Shown: one piece after another, positions 37,804-50,622 of the stretch
Numbering within the stretch: position 1 is the first letter of the stretch
How the letters are laid out: each line of letters opens with the position of its first letter
Assembly: GCF_025751515.1 (NCBI RefSeq)
Contig: NZ_JAOWLE010000005.1
Coordinates: 62,001 to 126,000 of the forward strand
Source of the DNA: Actibacterium sp. XHP0104
GTDB lineage: Bacteria; Pseudomonadota; Alphaproteobacteria; Rhodobacterales; Rhodobacteraceae
DNA length: 64,000 nucleotides
Reading direction: 5' to 3'
The notes under the pieces: model-generated
Told to the model about the DNA's origin: nothing
The model's database searches: none
Seen by the model: the letters and a program-made list of their open reading frames with translations, nothing else
Translations under genes and position numbers: made by a program

Positions 37804-38745
37804 ATGATGAAGACCTTTACCTCCTGGAACGGCTTGAAACCGGCTGATCGCGGCGCCGCTGTCGCGATCGGCAATTTCGACGGTGTGCATCTGGGCCACC
37901 AGCGGGTGATCGACATTGCCCGCGCGGCCGCCACGGATGCCGATGCGCCGCTGGGCATCCTGACGTTCGAGCCCCACCCGCGCGAATTCTTTGCCCCCGA
38001 CGCCCCGCCCTTTCGGCTGATGAATGCCGAGGCCAAGTCGAACCGGCTGGCCAAGCTGGGGGTCGAGCATCTGTATCAGTTCCCCTTTGACGCCCGCATG
38101 GCCGCCTTTACCCCCGAGGATTTCGCCCGCGAGGTTCTGGCCGATGGCATGGGCGCCGCGCATGTGGTCGTGGGGGCCGATTTCTGTTTCGGCAAGGGCC
38201 GCAAGGGCGCGGTGCGCGACCTGGAACGGTTCGGCGCGCAGATGGGCTTTGGCGTCACGGCCGTCGAGCTGCTGGAAGGCCAGTCGGGCGCGGTGTCCTC
38301 CACGGCGATCCGCAACGCGCTGTCGCAGGGCGAGACCCGCGAGGCCGCCGCGATGCTGGGCCATTGGCACCGGATCGAGGGCGAGGTGATCCATGGCGAA
38401 AAGCGTGGGCGCGAGCTGGGTTTTCCCACCGCCAACATGTCGATCACCGGCCTGCACCCGCCGCGGTTTGGCGTCTATGCGGTCAAGGTCGATATCCTGA
38501 CCGGCCCGCAGGCGGGCAGCTATGACGGCGCCGCCTCGATCGGGGTACGGCCGATGTTCGGGCAGAACATGCCCAACTGTGAAACCTTCCTCTTTGATTT
38601 CGACGGCGATCTCTACGGCCAGCACCTGTCGGTTGCGCTGGTCGAGTTCCTGCGCCCCGAGATGGCCTTTGACGGGCTGGACGCGCTGATCGCTCAGATG
38701 ACTGACGACTGCGCCCGCGCCCGCGACATCCTGGCCGCGCTATGA
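37804..38745 (+). CDS. ribF: Bifunctional riboflavin kinase / FMN adenylyltransferase
   Basis: This 313-residue enzyme converts riboflavin to FMN and then to FAD. The N-terminal adenylyltransferase has AIGNFDGVHLGHQRV and VGADFCFGKGRKG; the C-terminal kinase has RGRELGFPTANM and GAASIGVRPMFG. The start is one of two consecutive ATGs. The last 4 bases overlap the next gene. It supplies cofactor for the flavoproteins in this region such as TrxB and XdhA. Confidence 0.96.
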   Translation: MMKTFTSWNGLKPADRGAAVAIGNFDGVHLGHQRVIDIARAAATDADAPLGILTFEPHPREFFAPDAPPFRLMNAEAKSNRLAKLGVEHLYQFPFDARMAAFTPEDFAREVLADGMGAAHVVVGADFCFGKGRKGAVRDLERFGAQMGFGVTAVELLEGQSGAVSSTAIRNALSQGETREAAAMLGHWHRIEGEVIHGEKRGRELGFPTANMSITGLHPPRFGVYAVKVDILTGPQAGSYDGAASIGVRPMFGQNMPNCETFLFDFDGDLYGQHLSVALVEFLRPEMAFDGLDALIAQMTDDCARARDILAAL

Positions 38746-39215
38746 GCCGCGACCCGATCCGCCGCGACGGGCTGCGCGACAGGTTCTGGGAACGGGTGCC
38801 GCTGCGCAACCTCACCCCGCGCGAGTGGGAGGCCCTGTGCGACGGCTGCGGCAAATGCTGTCTGAACAAGCTGGAAGACGAGGACACGCGCGAGGTGGTC
38901 TTTACCCGCGTGGCCTGCCGGCTGCTGGATGACGACAGCTGTCGCTGCGCCCATTACGAGGTGCGCAAATCCATCGTGCCCGAATGCGTGGTTCTGACGC
39001 CCGCCACCCTGCCCGACATCGCCTATTGGATGCCCCGCACCTGCGCCTATCGCCTGCTGCATGAGGGCAAGGCCCTGCAAGACTGGCACCCGCTGATTTC
39101 GGGCGACGCGGACAGCGTGCATCGCGCGGGCATTTCGGTGCGCGGCTGGACCGTGCCCGAGATGGATATTCCCGTCGAGGAATGGGAAGATTACGTGATC
39201 GAGGACGATCTTTAA
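38742..39215 (+). CDS. UPF0260/YcgN-type cysteine-cluster protein
   Basis: This 157-residue protein has the cysteine-cluster motif CDGCGKCC (around residues 30-37) and further cysteines in ACRLLDDDSCRC and PECVVL, as in the UPF0260/YcgN family (CxxCxxCC type). The residues probably bind iron or zinc. The C-terminus is acidic (EEWEDYVIEDD). The biochemical role is not known. It is translationally coupled to ribF (ATGA overlap) and its end overlaps the convergent HCCA-isomerase-like gene by 4 bases. Confidence 0.9.
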   Translation: MSRDPIRRDGLRDRFWERVPLRNLTPREWEALCDGCGKCCLNKLEDEDTREVVFTRVACRLLDDDSCRCAHYEVRKSIVPECVVLTPATLPDIAYWMPRTCAYRLLHEGKALQDWHPLISGDADSVHRAGISVRGWTVPEMDIPVEEWEDYVIEDDL

Positions 39216-39811
39216 GACGCGCCCCGCAGGTGATCGTCGAGATCATTCAGGCGGTCCTGGCCCCAGAACGGTTCTGCCCCATCCACCACATAAAAGGGCG
39301 ATCCGAACACACCGGCGGCGACGGCATCCTCAAGGTTGCGGGCATAGGTTTCGGCGCCCAGCAACAGGCCCTTGTCGGCCACACCGGCGTCAAACCCCGC
39401 CTGTATCAGGCACGCACGGATCACTTGGTCATCGGCGATGTCCTTGTCCTCGGCCCAGCAGGCGCGCAGCACCGCACGCACCAACGCACCGGTATCACCG
39501 CCGCCCGCCGCCTGCGCGGCGATGATCGCATAAGAGGCGGGCGCGGCGTTGGTGGGGAAATGCGCGGGCTGCAGGGTCAGCGGCATTGCCAGCCGCGCCG
39601 ACTGGCGTTGCAGGTCTTTCAGGCGATAGGCGCGCCGGGCCTCGGGGCGCTGGGGCAAGGGCACGCCGCCGCTGCGCGGGAAAAGCGCGCCGATATCGAT
39701 CGGTTTGTAGGTGATCGTAGCCCCATGCGCGGCGGCAATGGTTTCCATGCGGTCGCCGGCCAGGTAGGCAAAGGGCGACAGGACCGAAAAGTAGTAGTCA
39801 ATATGGGACAT
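39212..39811 (-). CDS. 2-hydroxychromene-2-carboxylate isomerase-like DsbA-fold protein
   Basis: This 199-residue protein is of the kappa-GST/HCCA isomerase group with a DsbA-like thioredoxin fold. The catalytic-serine segment [13 protein letters not shown] is at the N-terminus and the late [12 protein letters not shown] is typical. HCCA isomerase acts in naphthalene degradation, but most genomic copies have unknown glutathione-linked roles, and no naphthalene gene is here. It is divergent from prs. Confidence 0.85.
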   Translation of the reverse strand: MSHIDYYFSVLSPFAYLAGDRMETIAAAHGATITYKPIDIGALFPRSGGVPLPQRPEARRAYRLKDLQRQSARLAMPLTLQPAHFPTNAAPASYAIIAAQAAGGGDTGALVRAVLRACWAEDKDIADDQVIRACLIQAGFDAGVADKGLLLGAETYARNLEDAVAAGVFGSPFYVVDGAEPFWGQDRLNDLDDHLRGAS

Positions 39812-39915
39812 TTTTCCGCCTCGTTCCGGGTCAAGGTTTGCAAGACCGTAACCGGGTGGTAAGCGGTGTCAAACTCACGATTCTGTCACATCCTCTGACA
39901 TCTGGACCTGCCGCA

Positions 39916-40938
39916 ATGCCCACCATGAACGAACCCAAGCTGATCTCCGGTAACGCCAACCGCCCGCTGGCCACGTCCATCGCGCGCCGCATCTCTATGC
40001 ATCGCGGCAAGAACATCGACCTGGTCGATGCCCGGGTCGAGCGGTTCAACGACCAGGAGATCTTTGTCGAGGTTTACGAGAACGTGCGCGGCGAAGACAT
40101 GTTCATCATCCAGTCGACCTCGCGCCCGGCGAATGACAACCTGATGGAACTGCTGATCATCTCGGACGCGATGAAACGCTCGTCCGCTGGTCGCGTCACC
40201 GCCGTGATCCCCTATTTCGGCTATGCCCGCCAGGATCGCCGCACCAAGGCCCGCACGCCGATCTCGGCCAAGCTGGTGGCCAACCTGATTGCCGAGGCCG
40301 GCATCGAGCGGGTTCTGACCATGGATCTGCACGCCGCCCAGATCCAGGGCTTCTTCGACATCCCCGTCGACAACCTCTATGCCTCTCCGATCTTTGCGCT
40401 GGACATCAAGCACCACTTCAAGGGTCAGATGGACGACCTGATGATCGTGTCGCCCGACGTGGGCGGCGTGGCCCGTGCCCGCGAGCTGGCCCAGCGCATC
40501 GGCGCGCCGCTGTCGATCGTCGACAAGCGCCGCGAAAAGCCGGGCGAAGTGGCCGAGATGACCGTGATCGGCAATGTCACCGGCAAGAAATGCATCATCG
40601 TCGATGACATCTGCGACACCGCCGGCACGCTGTGCAAGGCCGCAGAGGTGCTGATGGATGCCGGCGCGACCGAGGTGCACGCCTATATCTCGCACGGCGT
40701 CCTGTCGGGCCCCGCCGTCGAACGCATCAGCAACTCGGTCATGAAAAGCCTGGTCATCACCGACTCGATCGAACCGACCGACGCGATCCTGAACACCCCG
40801 AACATCCGCATCGTGCCGACCGCACCGATGTTCGCCCAGGCGATCCTCAACATCTGGCACGGCACCAGCGTGTCGTCGCTGTTCGACACCAATACCCTGG
40901 TGCCGATCTACGAGGGGCTCTACCAGGTCAATTCCTGA
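39916..40938 (+). CDS. prs: Ribose-phosphate pyrophosphokinase
   Basis: This 340-residue enzyme makes PRPP from ribose-5-phosphate and ATP for purine, pyrimidine, histidine and NAD synthesis. Marks are [26 protein letters not shown] and the PRPP-binding [11 protein letters not shown] start at MPTMNEPK; an ATG three codons in (39925) also fits. Length is slightly above the usual 310-320. It ends 5 bases before the convergent lectin gene without a visible terminator. Confidence 0.96.
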   Translation: MPTMNEPKLISGNANRPLATSIARRISMHRGKNIDLVDARVERFNDQEIFVEVYENVRGEDMFIIQSTSRPANDNLMELLIISDAMKRSSAGRVTAVIPYFGYARQDRRTKARTPISAKLVANLIAEAGIERVLTMDLHAAQIQGFFDIPVDNLYASPIFALDIKHHFKGQMDDLMIVSPDVGGVARARELAQRIGAPLSIVDKRREKPGEVAEMTVIGNVTGKKCIIVDDICDTAGTLCKAAEVLMDAGATEVHAYISHGVLSGPAVERISNSVMKSLVITDSIEPTDAILNTPNIRIVPTAPMFAQAILNIWHGTSVSSLFDTNTLVPIYEGLYQVNS

Positions 40939-40943
40939 TCGCG

Positions 40944-41291
40944 TTATAGCGTCCAGTCATCATCGAACCCCACCGGGCCGATCGCCATCCAGTCGGCCCG
41001 GATGCGCGCCACGCGCGTGTCGCCCCAGGTCTTGAACACGATGGTGAATCCGTCGGCGGCGATGTCCTCGGCCGAGATATCGGCGCGGAAATTGGTTTTC
41101 TGATCCATATCCCACATCGACACGCTGACCTGCACGCTGGGGATGGCGATGAAGGCCTGGGCAAAGTCGACACGGCGGCGCACGGCGCGCGCGCCGGTGC
41201 CTGACCACATCTCGCCATCATCCTCGAAATCCGAAAACAGGATATGGCTGCCCTGATCCACGCCGACACAGCGGCCGTCAATCTTCTTCAT
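40944..41291 (-). CDS. H-type lectin domain protein
   Basis: This 115-residue protein is almost entirely one H-type lectin domain (known from snail agglutinin HPA and from discoidin). The match is seen in the pattern SGTGARAVRRRVDFAQAF, then PSVQVSVSMWDMD, and GFTIVFKTWGDT followed by ADWMAIGP. Such domains form trimers or hexamers and bind sugars such as GalNAc. There is no signal peptide, so it is probably cytoplasmic unless exported in another way. A GGAGG lies 6 bases in front of the second of two adjacent ATGs, so I take 41291. It follows the atpHAGDC operon in the same direction, behind a terminator. Confidence 0.8.
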   Translation of the reverse strand: MKKIDGRCVGVDQGSHILFSDFEDDGEMWSGTGARAVRRRVDFAQAFIAIPSVQVSVSMWDMDQKTNFRADISAEDIAADGFTIVFKTWGDTRVARIRADWMAIGPVGFDDDWTL

Positions 41292-41347
41292 CATCTTCCT
41301 CCGATACCCAGAGTAGAAAACGATTTCGCCGAGAATAGGCAATAAAA

Positions 41348-41379
41348 AAGGCAAAGGCCCCGCCAAAGCGGGGCCTTTT
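41348..41379 (-). terminator. Terminator of the F1 ATP synthase operon
   Basis: On the minus strand AAGGCCCCGC-TTTG-GCGGGGCCTT (41377-41354) is followed by a T-rich tail GCCTTTTTTATT. It is placed 30 bases behind the atpC stop. The lectin gene starts about 60 bases further on, so read-through would couple it. Confidence 0.85.
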
Positions 41380-41404
41380 CAATACTTTGAGCCGAATATT
41401 CGGA

Positions 41405-41800
41405 TCAGTCCATGTCGTCCAGCAGGTGAACCAGGTCGGCGACGAACTTTTCGGCACCGTCCTTGTCCTCGGCTGCGGCGGCCTGGGCCCGCGCGCGGGC
41501 TTCGGCGATCACGTCCTCGAGATCGGCCTTGGTCACCTCAGAGCCGGCATGCGCCCGCTCTGCGATCACCGACACCGACGAGGCGGTCACTTCGACGAAA
41601 CCGCTGGTGACGACATAGTTCTTGTCGCCGTCCGCCGCCTTGACCCGGACAACGCCCGGACGCAGCGTGGTGATGACCGGGCTGTGACCCGGCATCGCGG
41701 TCATGTCGCCTTCGGCGCCAGGGATCTGGACTTCGGTCGCGGCGAACGAAGCAAGGCTCCGTTCGGGCGACACCAGATCGAATTGCATGGTCTCAGCCAT
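41405..41800 (-). CDS. atpC: ATP synthase F1 epsilon subunit
   Basis: This 131-residue subunit belongs to the central stalk and can brake ATP hydrolysis. It has the N-terminal beta sandwich (MQFDLVSPERSLAS, GAEGDMTAMPGHSPV) and a short C-terminal helix region (ADLEDVIAEARARAQAAAA). I start at the ATG at 41800 with GGAG 6 bases upstream; an upstream TTG is possible. It is the last gene of atpHAGDC, 10 bases after atpD. Confidence 0.95.
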   Translation of the reverse strand: MAETMQFDLVSPERSLASFAATEVQIPGAEGDMTAMPGHSPVITTLRPGVVRVKAADGDKNYVVTSGFVEVTASSVSVIAERAHAGSEVTKADLEDVIAEARARAQAAAAEDKDGAEKFVADLVHLLDDMD

Positions 41801-41810
41801 CAATCACTCC

Positions 41811-43253
<1,443 letters not shown>

Positions 43254-44126
43254 TTAGAGCGCCTCGGCGCCCGAAATAATTTCGATAAGCTCGTTGGTGA
43301 TGACCGCCTGACGCGAACGGTTGAACTCGATGGTCAGTTTGTCGATCATCTCGCCAGCGTTGCGCGTGGCGTTGTCCATCGCGCTCATCCGGGCGCCTTG
43401 TTCGGACGCACCGTTTTCCAGCAGGGCGGCGAAGATCTGAGTTGCCACGCCACGCGGCAACAGATCGGCCAGGATGCCCTCTTCCGACGGTTCATAGTCG
43501 TAAAGGGTGCTCTCGGCGCCTTCGGCGGTTTCGAACTTTGCGGGGATGATCTGCTGAGCGGTCGGGATCTGGCTGATCACCGACTGGAACTCGTTGTAGA
43601 AGATCGTCGCAACGTCGAATTCACCTGCGTCAAAACGGCTCAGCACATCTGCGGCGATGTCCTGCGCGTTGGCATAGCCCACACGCTTGACCTCGCTCAG
43701 ATCGACGTGACCGACGGACAGATCAGCGTAGTCACGCTTGAGCTGCTCGCGGCCTTTCTTGCCGACCGTCAGGATTTTCACCGTTTTTCCAGCGGCTTGC
43801 AGTTCGGCGATCTTGGTGCGGGCCAGGCGCACGATCGTCGAGTTGAAGCCACCGCAAAGACCACGCTCGGCGGTCATCACGATGAGAAGCTGAACCTTGT
43901 CGCTGCCGGTCCCCGAAAGAAGTTTCGGGGCGCTGTCCGACCCACCGACCGAGGCCGCAAGACCGCCCATAACGGCGTTCATGCGTTCGGCGTAGGGCCG
44001 GGCGCTTTCGGCAGCGTCCTGGGCGCGGCGGAGCTTAGCCGCCGCGACCATCTGCATGGCCTTGGTGATCTTCCGCGTCGACTTGACGCTTTCGATCCTG
44101 TTTTTGAGATCCTTAAGGCTTGGCAT
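43254..44126 (-). CDS. atpG: ATP synthase F1 gamma subunit
   Basis: This 290-residue subunit is the rotating central shaft. It shows the N-terminal helix [20 protein letters not shown] and the C-terminal helix ending with [19 protein letters not shown]. Length is normal for the family. It lies between atpA and atpD with gaps of 21 and 18 bases. Confidence 0.98.
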   Translation of the reverse strand: MPSLKDLKNRIESVKSTRKITKAMQMVAAAKLRRAQDAAESARPYAERMNAVMGGLAASVGGSDSAPKLLSGTGSDKVQLLIVMTAERGLCGGFNSTIVRLARTKIAELQAAGKTVKILTVGKKGREQLKRDYADLSVGHVDLSEVKRVGYANAQDIAADVLSRFDAGEFDVATIFYNEFQSVISQIPTAQQIIPAKFETAEGAESTLYDYEPSEEGILADLLPRGVATQIFAALLENGASEQGARMSAMDNATRNAGEMIDKLTIEFNRSRQAVITNELIEIISGAEAL

Positions 44127-44147
44127 CTATCCAGTCCTTACCCGCCC

Positions 44148-45686
<1,539 letters not shown>

Positions 45687-46247
45687 TTATCCGACCTCTT
45701 TCATGGTGTTCTGAAGTGCGGCGAGCTTGGAGCGGATCGAGGTATCGATCATCTTCGAGCCCACTTTGACGATAAGACCGCCGATGAGGGATTCATCAAC
45801 AGCCATGCTGATCTTTACATCCTTGCCAACGCTGCTCTTGAGCGAGGCGGCAAGTTTGTTCTGCTGGTCCTTGGTCAGCGCCTTGGCGGCGGTAACTTCG
45901 GCCGTAACTTCGCCCTTTTCGTCGGCAATCATGCCGCGAAGCGCGGCCGCAAGCTGCGGCAGCACGAACAGGCGGCGCTTGGAAGCCATCAGGGCCAGCG
46001 AGTTGGCCACCAGGGTCGACAGACCCATCTTGGCCGCGATCGCGGAAATGGCCTTGCCCTGATCATCGCGCGAATAAACGGGCGAGCTGATCAGGTCACG
46101 AAACTCGGCGTTTTCGGCCAGGGTGGCCTCCAATGCATCGAGATCGCCTTCAAGCGCTTTGAGTTGTTTATCTTCTTTGGCCAGGTCGAAAATGGCCTTG
46201 GCATAGCGCGCGGCAATGCCACCTGAGATCGAAGCTGGTTCGGACAC
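45687..46247 (-). CDS. atpH: ATP synthase F1 delta subunit
   Basis: This 186-residue subunit joins F1 to the peripheral stalk ([17 protein letters not shown] at the start, [13 protein letters not shown] and [21 protein letters not shown] at the end). The start codon is GTG: at 46247 the sequence begins MSEPASIS as homologs do and has GGAAGGG about 5 bases in front, whereas the GTG at 46253 overlaps that ribosome-binding site. A GC-rich hairpin lies in the leader. Confidence 0.93.
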   Translation of the reverse strand: MSEPASISGGIAARYAKAIFDLAKEDKQLKALEGDLDALEATLAENAEFRDLISSPVYSRDDQGKAISAIAAKMGLSTLVANSLALMASKRRLFVLPQLAAALRGMIADEKGEVTAEVTAAKALTKDQQNKLAASLKSSVGKDVKISMAVDESLIGGLIVKVGSKMIDTSIRSKLAALQNTMKEVG

Positions 46248-46269
46248 GTCCACCCTTCCGATGTCTTAG

Positions 46270-46304
46270 GCCCCCCCTTTTTGCCGCGGGCGCAGCAGGG
46301 GGGC
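46270..46304 (-). promoter_or_regulatory. GC hairpin in the leader of atpHAGDC
   Basis: GCCCCCC (46270-46276) and GGGGGGC (46298-46304) pair around a 21-base loop that contains a second GC-rich stem. It lies 23 bases upstream of the atpH start codon. It may influence translation or mRNA stability. A weak promoter-like pair (TTGCTA, 17 bases, TACACC, on the minus strand) lies further upstream at about 46376-46348. Confidence 0.35.
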
Positions 46305-46472
46305 GGCTCAAGTGTCGCGCCCGGACGGGCACGCTCCCGAAATCGGCGTGGGTGTAGCAGAGCGATTGCGACCTAGCAACCTTCAAGAACACCGCTTTGC
46401 GCTTATTTGGCGCTAACATCGTGATCACAAATGACCTTACGGCACTTTTGACTGCTCAGACAGGGAAATCCG

Positions 46473-47237
46473 TCATCTGAGATTCGTTTTTATCGTTCGG
46501 CCGGTCGCAGGCTGAGACAGGCCTTCGAGCACGCGCAGGGGGCGCCGGACGGCCTCGGGCAGGCCAGGGCCCTCGGGGCGATAGACCCGTTTCGACACCT
46601 CGACCATCAGAACCCCGCCGGCATAGAAGCCACTGATCCGGCGACCGACTTTCTCGGCCATGGTCGATGTCTTGAGCCAGAATCGTTTGTGGCTGGGCGG
46701 GGCGAACAGGGCGGCGGTGTGCTGCTCGGGCTGAAAGCCGTGCGATTTCAGCTGCGCCTCTAGCTGGCTTAGCGAATAGGGCCGCCCGAATCCAAAGGGC
46801 GTGCCATCGCCCCGCGCCCACAGGCCCGACCGGTTGGGCACGATGAACAGCGCCCTGCCCCCCGGCCCCAGCACCCGCGACACCTCTTCCAGAACGGCGG
46901 CGGGGTTTTCGCTGGTTTCCAGCCCGTGCATCAGGATCAGCCGATCCACCATGCCCGTGCCTAGCGGCCAATTGGTTTCCTCGCACAGGACCGACACGTT
47001 CGGCTGGCCCGCGGGCCAGGGCATCACCCCCTGCTGACCCGGCATCAACCCGATCACCCGCCGCGCCTCGCGCAGATAGGGGCGCAGCAGCGGCACGGCA
47101 AAGCCGAACCCGGCCACGCACTGGCCCTTGGCCTCGGGCCAGATCTGGGTCACCTGATCGCGGATCGCACGCTGAGCCACCCGGCCCAGATTGGTCCGGT
47201 AGTAGAAATTCCTCAGGTCCAGCACGTCCAGATGCAT
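46473..47237 (-). CDS. Class I SAM-dependent methyltransferase
   Basis: This 254-residue protein has a methyltransferase core: [15 protein letters not shown] as the SAM-binding loop (residues about 40-54, unusually with VAGFGFA in place of GxGxG), [28 protein letters not shown] in the middle, and [10 protein letters not shown] thereafter. It belongs to the Methyltransf_11 type; the target is unknown. The gene stands back to back with gloB (62 bases between starts), an order I recall in related genomes. The start is at MHLDVLDLR. Confidence 0.83.
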   Translation of the reverse strand: MHLDVLDLRNFYYRTNLGRVAQRAIRDQVTQIWPEAKGQCVAGFGFAVPLLRPYLREARRVIGLMPGQQGVMPWPAGQPNVSVLCEETNWPLGTGMVDRLILMHGLETSENPAAVLEEVSRVLGPGGRALFIVPNRSGLWARGDGTPFGFGRPYSLSQLEAQLKSHGFQPEQHTAALFAPPSHKRFWLKTSTMAEKVGRRISGFYAGGVLMVEVSKRVYRPEGPGLPEAVRRPLRVLEGLSQPATGRTIKTNLR

Positions 47238-47299
47238 TGCAGCCCGTCCCAGGATCGGCAACAGTCGGGGGCAGTTTAGCCATGCGGAGGAAGAAAGCC

Positions 47300-48067
47300 A
47301 TGCCCCTTGAGATCGTGACCGTCCCCTGTCTAAGCGACAACTACGCCTATCTCCTGCACAACGCCGCCACCGGCGAGACCGCCCTTGTCGATGCGCCCGA
47401 AGAGGCCCCGATCCGCGCCGCGCTGGCCGAACGGGGCTGGCGGCTGACCGATATCCTGATCACGCATCACCATTATGACCATACCGATGCGGTCGATGCC
47501 CTGCGGGCCGACAGTGGCGCCCGCGTGGTCGGGGCGGCGGCCGATGCGCATCGCCTGCCCGCGCTGGATCTGACCGTTGCCGAGGGCGATCCGCTGACCG
47601 TCTGTGGCGAGCCCGCGCAGGTGATCGAGGTGCATGGCCACACGATCGGCCATATCGCCTTTTACCTGCCCGAGACCGGCGCCGCCTTTACCGCCGACAG
47701 CCTGATGGCACTGGGATGCGGGCGGCTGTTCGAGGGCGACGCTGACACCATGTGGGCCAGCCTGTCGAAACTGGCCGCCCTGCCCGCCGACACGGTGATC
47801 TGCTCGGGCCATGAATACACCCAGTCGAATGCAAAATTCGCGCTGACCATTGAACCGGACAATCCTGATCTTATCTCTCGGTCAGAGGCTGTTGCCGCGG
47901 CACGCGCCAAGGGGCAGCCGACCGTTCCCTCCACCCTGTCGGAGGAGCTGGCGACCAATCCGTTCCTGCGTGCTTCCCTTCCGCAGGTCAAAGAAAACAT
48001 CGGATTAGCCGGCTCCTCTGACGCCCAATCCTTCGCCGAGATCCGCAAGCGCAAGGACAGGTTTTGA
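47300..48067 (+). CDS. gloB: Hydroxyacylglutathione hydrolase (glyoxalase II)
   Basis: This 255-residue metallo-beta-lactamase fold enzyme hydrolyses S-lactoylglutathione to lactate and glutathione, the second step of methylglyoxal detoxification. The metal-binding motif [11 protein letters not shown] is present, with HTIGHIAFY and the C-terminal [13 protein letters not shown] as glyoxalase II signs. I start at MPLEIVTV. The last conserved part [10 protein letters not shown] is in place. It diverges from the methyltransferase gene. Confidence 0.95.
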   Translation: MPLEIVTVPCLSDNYAYLLHNAATGETALVDAPEEAPIRAALAERGWRLTDILITHHHYDHTDAVDALRADSGARVVGAAADAHRLPALDLTVAEGDPLTVCGEPAQVIEVHGHTIGHIAFYLPETGAAFTADSLMALGCGRLFEGDADTMWASLSKLAALPADTVICSGHEYTQSNAKFALTIEPDNPDLISRSEAVAAARAKGQPTVPSTLSEELATNPFLRASLPQVKENIGLAGSSDAQSFAEIRKRKDRF

Positions 48068-48246
48068 TCCGTGCTGGGCAACAATAGCGGCAAAAGAGTC
48101 GCAGAACCGCACGATGTGACACAGTTGCGCGATTTTCCACAGAAACTCCTTGATGCGCGCCAATAAAAACCAAACCTTAAAGATATGAGGCAACTGTTGA
48201 GACCGGGCCTCTGGCCCGTCTCCGCCGAGAGGAAAGGAGCACGCCC

Positions 48247-50580
48247 GTGCCTTCGTTTTCGACCACACTAGAGCAGTCCATCCATGCGGCACTGGCTTTT
48301 GCCAATGCGCGCCGACACGAACTTGCCACGCTAGAGCACCTGCTGCTGGCCCTGATCGACGAGCCCGACGCCGCCAAGGTGATGCGCGCCTGTTCGGTTG
48401 ATCTGGACGAGCTGCGCGCCACGCTGACCGATTTCATAGACGAGGAGCTTTCCACCCTCGTCACCGAGATCGAAGGGTCAGAGGCCGTGCCCACCGCCGC
48501 CTTCCAGCGCGTCATCCAGCGCGCCGCGATCCATGTTCAAAGCTCGGGCCGAACCGAGGTGACAGGCGCCAACGTCCTGGTCGCCATCTTTGCCGAGCGT
48601 GAATCGAACGCCGCCTATTTCCTGCAGGAGCAGGACATGACCCGCTATGACGCGGTCAATTTCATCGCCCATGGCGTGGCCAAGGATCCGTCCTTTGGCG
48701 AAACCCGCCCCGTCACCGGCGCCACCGACTATGAAGAGGCCCAGCACGCCGAGACCCAGCCCAAGGAAGAGGTCGACAAGAAGGAATCGGCGCTGGCCAA
48801 ATATTGCGTCGACCTGAACGCCAAGGCCCGCAAGGGCGATGTCGATCCTCTGATCGGGCGCGAGCTCGAGGTTGAGCGCTGCGTGCAGGTGCTGTGCCGC
48901 CGCCGCAAGAACAACCCGCTGTTGGTGGGCGATCCGGGCGTTGGCAAGACCGCCATCGCCGAGGGCCTGGCCCGCAAGATCGTCAACGGCGAAACGCCCG
49001 AGGTTCTGGCCAAGTCCACGATCTATTCGCTGGATATGGGCGCGCTGCTGGCCGGCACCCGCTATCGCGGCGATTTCGAGGAACGGCTCAAGGCCGTCGT
49101 GACCGAGCTTGAAGAGCATCCCGACGCGATCCTCTTTATCGACGAGATCCACACCGTGATCGGCGCCGGGGCCACCTCGGGCGGCGCGATGGATGCGTCG
49201 AACCTGCTGAAACCCGCGTTGCAGGGCGGCAAGCTGCGCTGCATGGGCTCGACCACCTACAAGGAATTCCGCCAGCATTTCGAAAAAGACCGCGCCCTGT
49301 CGCGCCGGTTCCAGAAAATCGACGTGACCGAGCCGTCGGTGGATGACGCGGTGAAAATCCTGCAAGGCCTCAAGCCCTATTTCGAGGAACATCACCACAT
49401 CAAATACACCGCCGACGCGATCAAGACCGCGGTCGAGCTGTCGGCCCGCTATATCCATGACCGCAAGCTGCCCGACAAGGCGATCGATGTGATCGACGAG
49501 GCCGGCGCGGCCCAGCACCTGCTGGCGGCGGGCAAGCGGCGCAAGACCATCGGCGCCAAAGAGATCGAGGCCGTGGTTGCCAAGATTGCCCGCATTCCGC
49601 CCAAGAATGTCAGCAAGGACGATGCCGAGGTTCTCAAGGATCTCGAGGCCAGCCTGAAACGGGTGGTCTTTGGCCAGGACGCCGCGATCGAGGCGCTGTC
49701 GAGCGCGATCAAACTGGCCCGTGCCGGTCTGCGCGAGCCGGAAAAACCGATCGGCAACTACCTGTTCGCGGGCCCCACCGGCGTCGGCAAGACCGAGGTT
49801 GCCCAACAGCTGGCCAATACGCTCGGGGTCGAGCTGCTGCGTTTCGACATGTCGGAATACATGGAGAAACACGCGGTTTCCCGCCTGATCGGCGCGCCTC
49901 CGGGCTATGTCGGCTTTGACCAGGGCGGGATGCTGACCGACGGCGTCGACCAGAACCCGCATTGCGTGCTGCTGCTGGACGAGATCGAGAAAGCCCACCC
50001 CGATGTGTTCAACATCCTGTTGCAGGTGATGGACCACGGCAAGCTGACCGATCACAACGGCCGCCAGGTCGATTTCCGCAACGTGGTTCTGATCATGACC
50101 TCGAACGCGGGCGCCGCCGAACAGGCCAAATCGGCCATCGGTTTCGGCCGCGACCGGCGCGAGGGCGAAGACACCGCCGCGATTGAGCGGACCTTTACCC
50201 CCGAATTCCGCAACCGTCTGGATGCGGTGATCAGCTTTGCCCCGCTGCCCAAAGAGGTCATCCTGCAGGTGGTCGAGAAATTCGTGCTGCAGCTAGAGGC
50301 CCAGTTGATGGATCGCGGTGTCAGCATCGAACTGACCCATGCCGCCGCCGAGTGGATCGCCGACAAGGGCTATGATGACAAGATGGGCGCGCGGCCCCTG
50401 GCCCGCGTGATCCAGGAACACATCAAGAAACCGCTGGCCGAAGAGCTGTTGTTCGGCAAGCTGGCCAAGGGCGGCCTGGTCAAGGTCGGCGTCAAGGCTG
50501 GCAAGCTGGATCTGCGGGTCGAAGAGCCCACGAAACGGCAGATCTCGTCGCGCAAGCCTCCGCTGCTGACAGCGGACTGA
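48247..50580 (+). CDS. clpA: ATP-dependent Clp protease ATP-binding subunit ClpA
   Basis: This 777-residue AAA+ unfoldase feeds proteins into ClpP. It has the N-terminal Clp repeat domain ([20 protein letters not shown]), then two ATPase modules: GDPGVGKTA with [13 protein letters not shown] and GPTGVGKTE with [13 protein letters not shown]. The absence of a long middle domain separates it from ClpB. Translation starts at GTG behind AGGAAAGGAG. clpS, which often stands in front, is not in the 179-base gap. A terminator follows. Confidence 0.97.
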   Translation: MPSFSTTLEQSIHAALAFANARRHELATLEHLLLALIDEPDAAKVMRACSVDLDELRATLTDFIDEELSTLVTEIEGSEAVPTAAFQRVIQRAAIHVQSSGRTEVTGANVLVAIFAERESNAAYFLQEQDMTRYDAVNFIAHGVAKDPSFGETRPVTGATDYEEAQHAETQPKEEVDKKESALAKYCVDLNAKARKGDVDPLIGRELEVERCVQVLCRRRKNNPLLVGDPGVGKTAIAEGLARKIVNGETPEVLAKSTIYSLDMGALLAGTRYRGDFEERLKAVVTELEEHPDAILFIDEIHTVIGAGATSGGAMDASNLLKPALQGGKLRCMGSTTYKEFRQHFEKDRALSRRFQKIDVTEPSVDDAVKILQGLKPYFEEHHHIKYTADAIKTAVELSARYIHDRKLPDKAIDVIDEAGAAQHLLAAGKRRKTIGAKEIEAVVAKIARIPPKNVSKDDAEVLKDLEASLKRVVFGQDAAIEALSSAIKLARAGLREPEKPIGNYLFAGPTGVGKTEVAQQLANTLGVELLRFDMSEYMEKHAVSRLIGAPPGYVGFDQGGMLTDGVDQNPHCVLLLDEIEKAHPDVFNILLQVMDHGKLTDHNGRQVDFRNVVLIMTSNAGAAEQAKSAIGFGRDRREGEDTAAIERTFTPEFRNRLDAVISFAPLPKEVILQVVEKFVLQLEAQLMDRGVSIELTHAAAEWIADKGYDDKMGARPLARVIQEHIKKPLAEELLFGKLAKGGLVKVGVKAGKLDLRVEEPTKRQISSRKPPLLTAD

Positions 50581-50588
50581 GAAATCCC

Positions 50589-50615
50589 AAACCCCCGCCA
50601 CCGGCGGGGGTTTTT
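50589..50615. terminator. Terminator between clpA and the motor-like operon
   Basis: AACCCCCGCC-ACC-GGCGGGGGTT is followed by TTT. It serves clpA (plus) and can also act on the opposite transcript (CAAAGAAAAA on the other side). Confidence 0.87.
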
Positions 50616-50622
50616 CTTTGGG

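Noticed and set aside
48068-48246. clpS in front of clpA, or an RpoH promoter there
   Set aside because: No ClpS-like frame is visible in the gap, and CTTGATG is not followed by a CCCATnT-type hexamer at the right distance.
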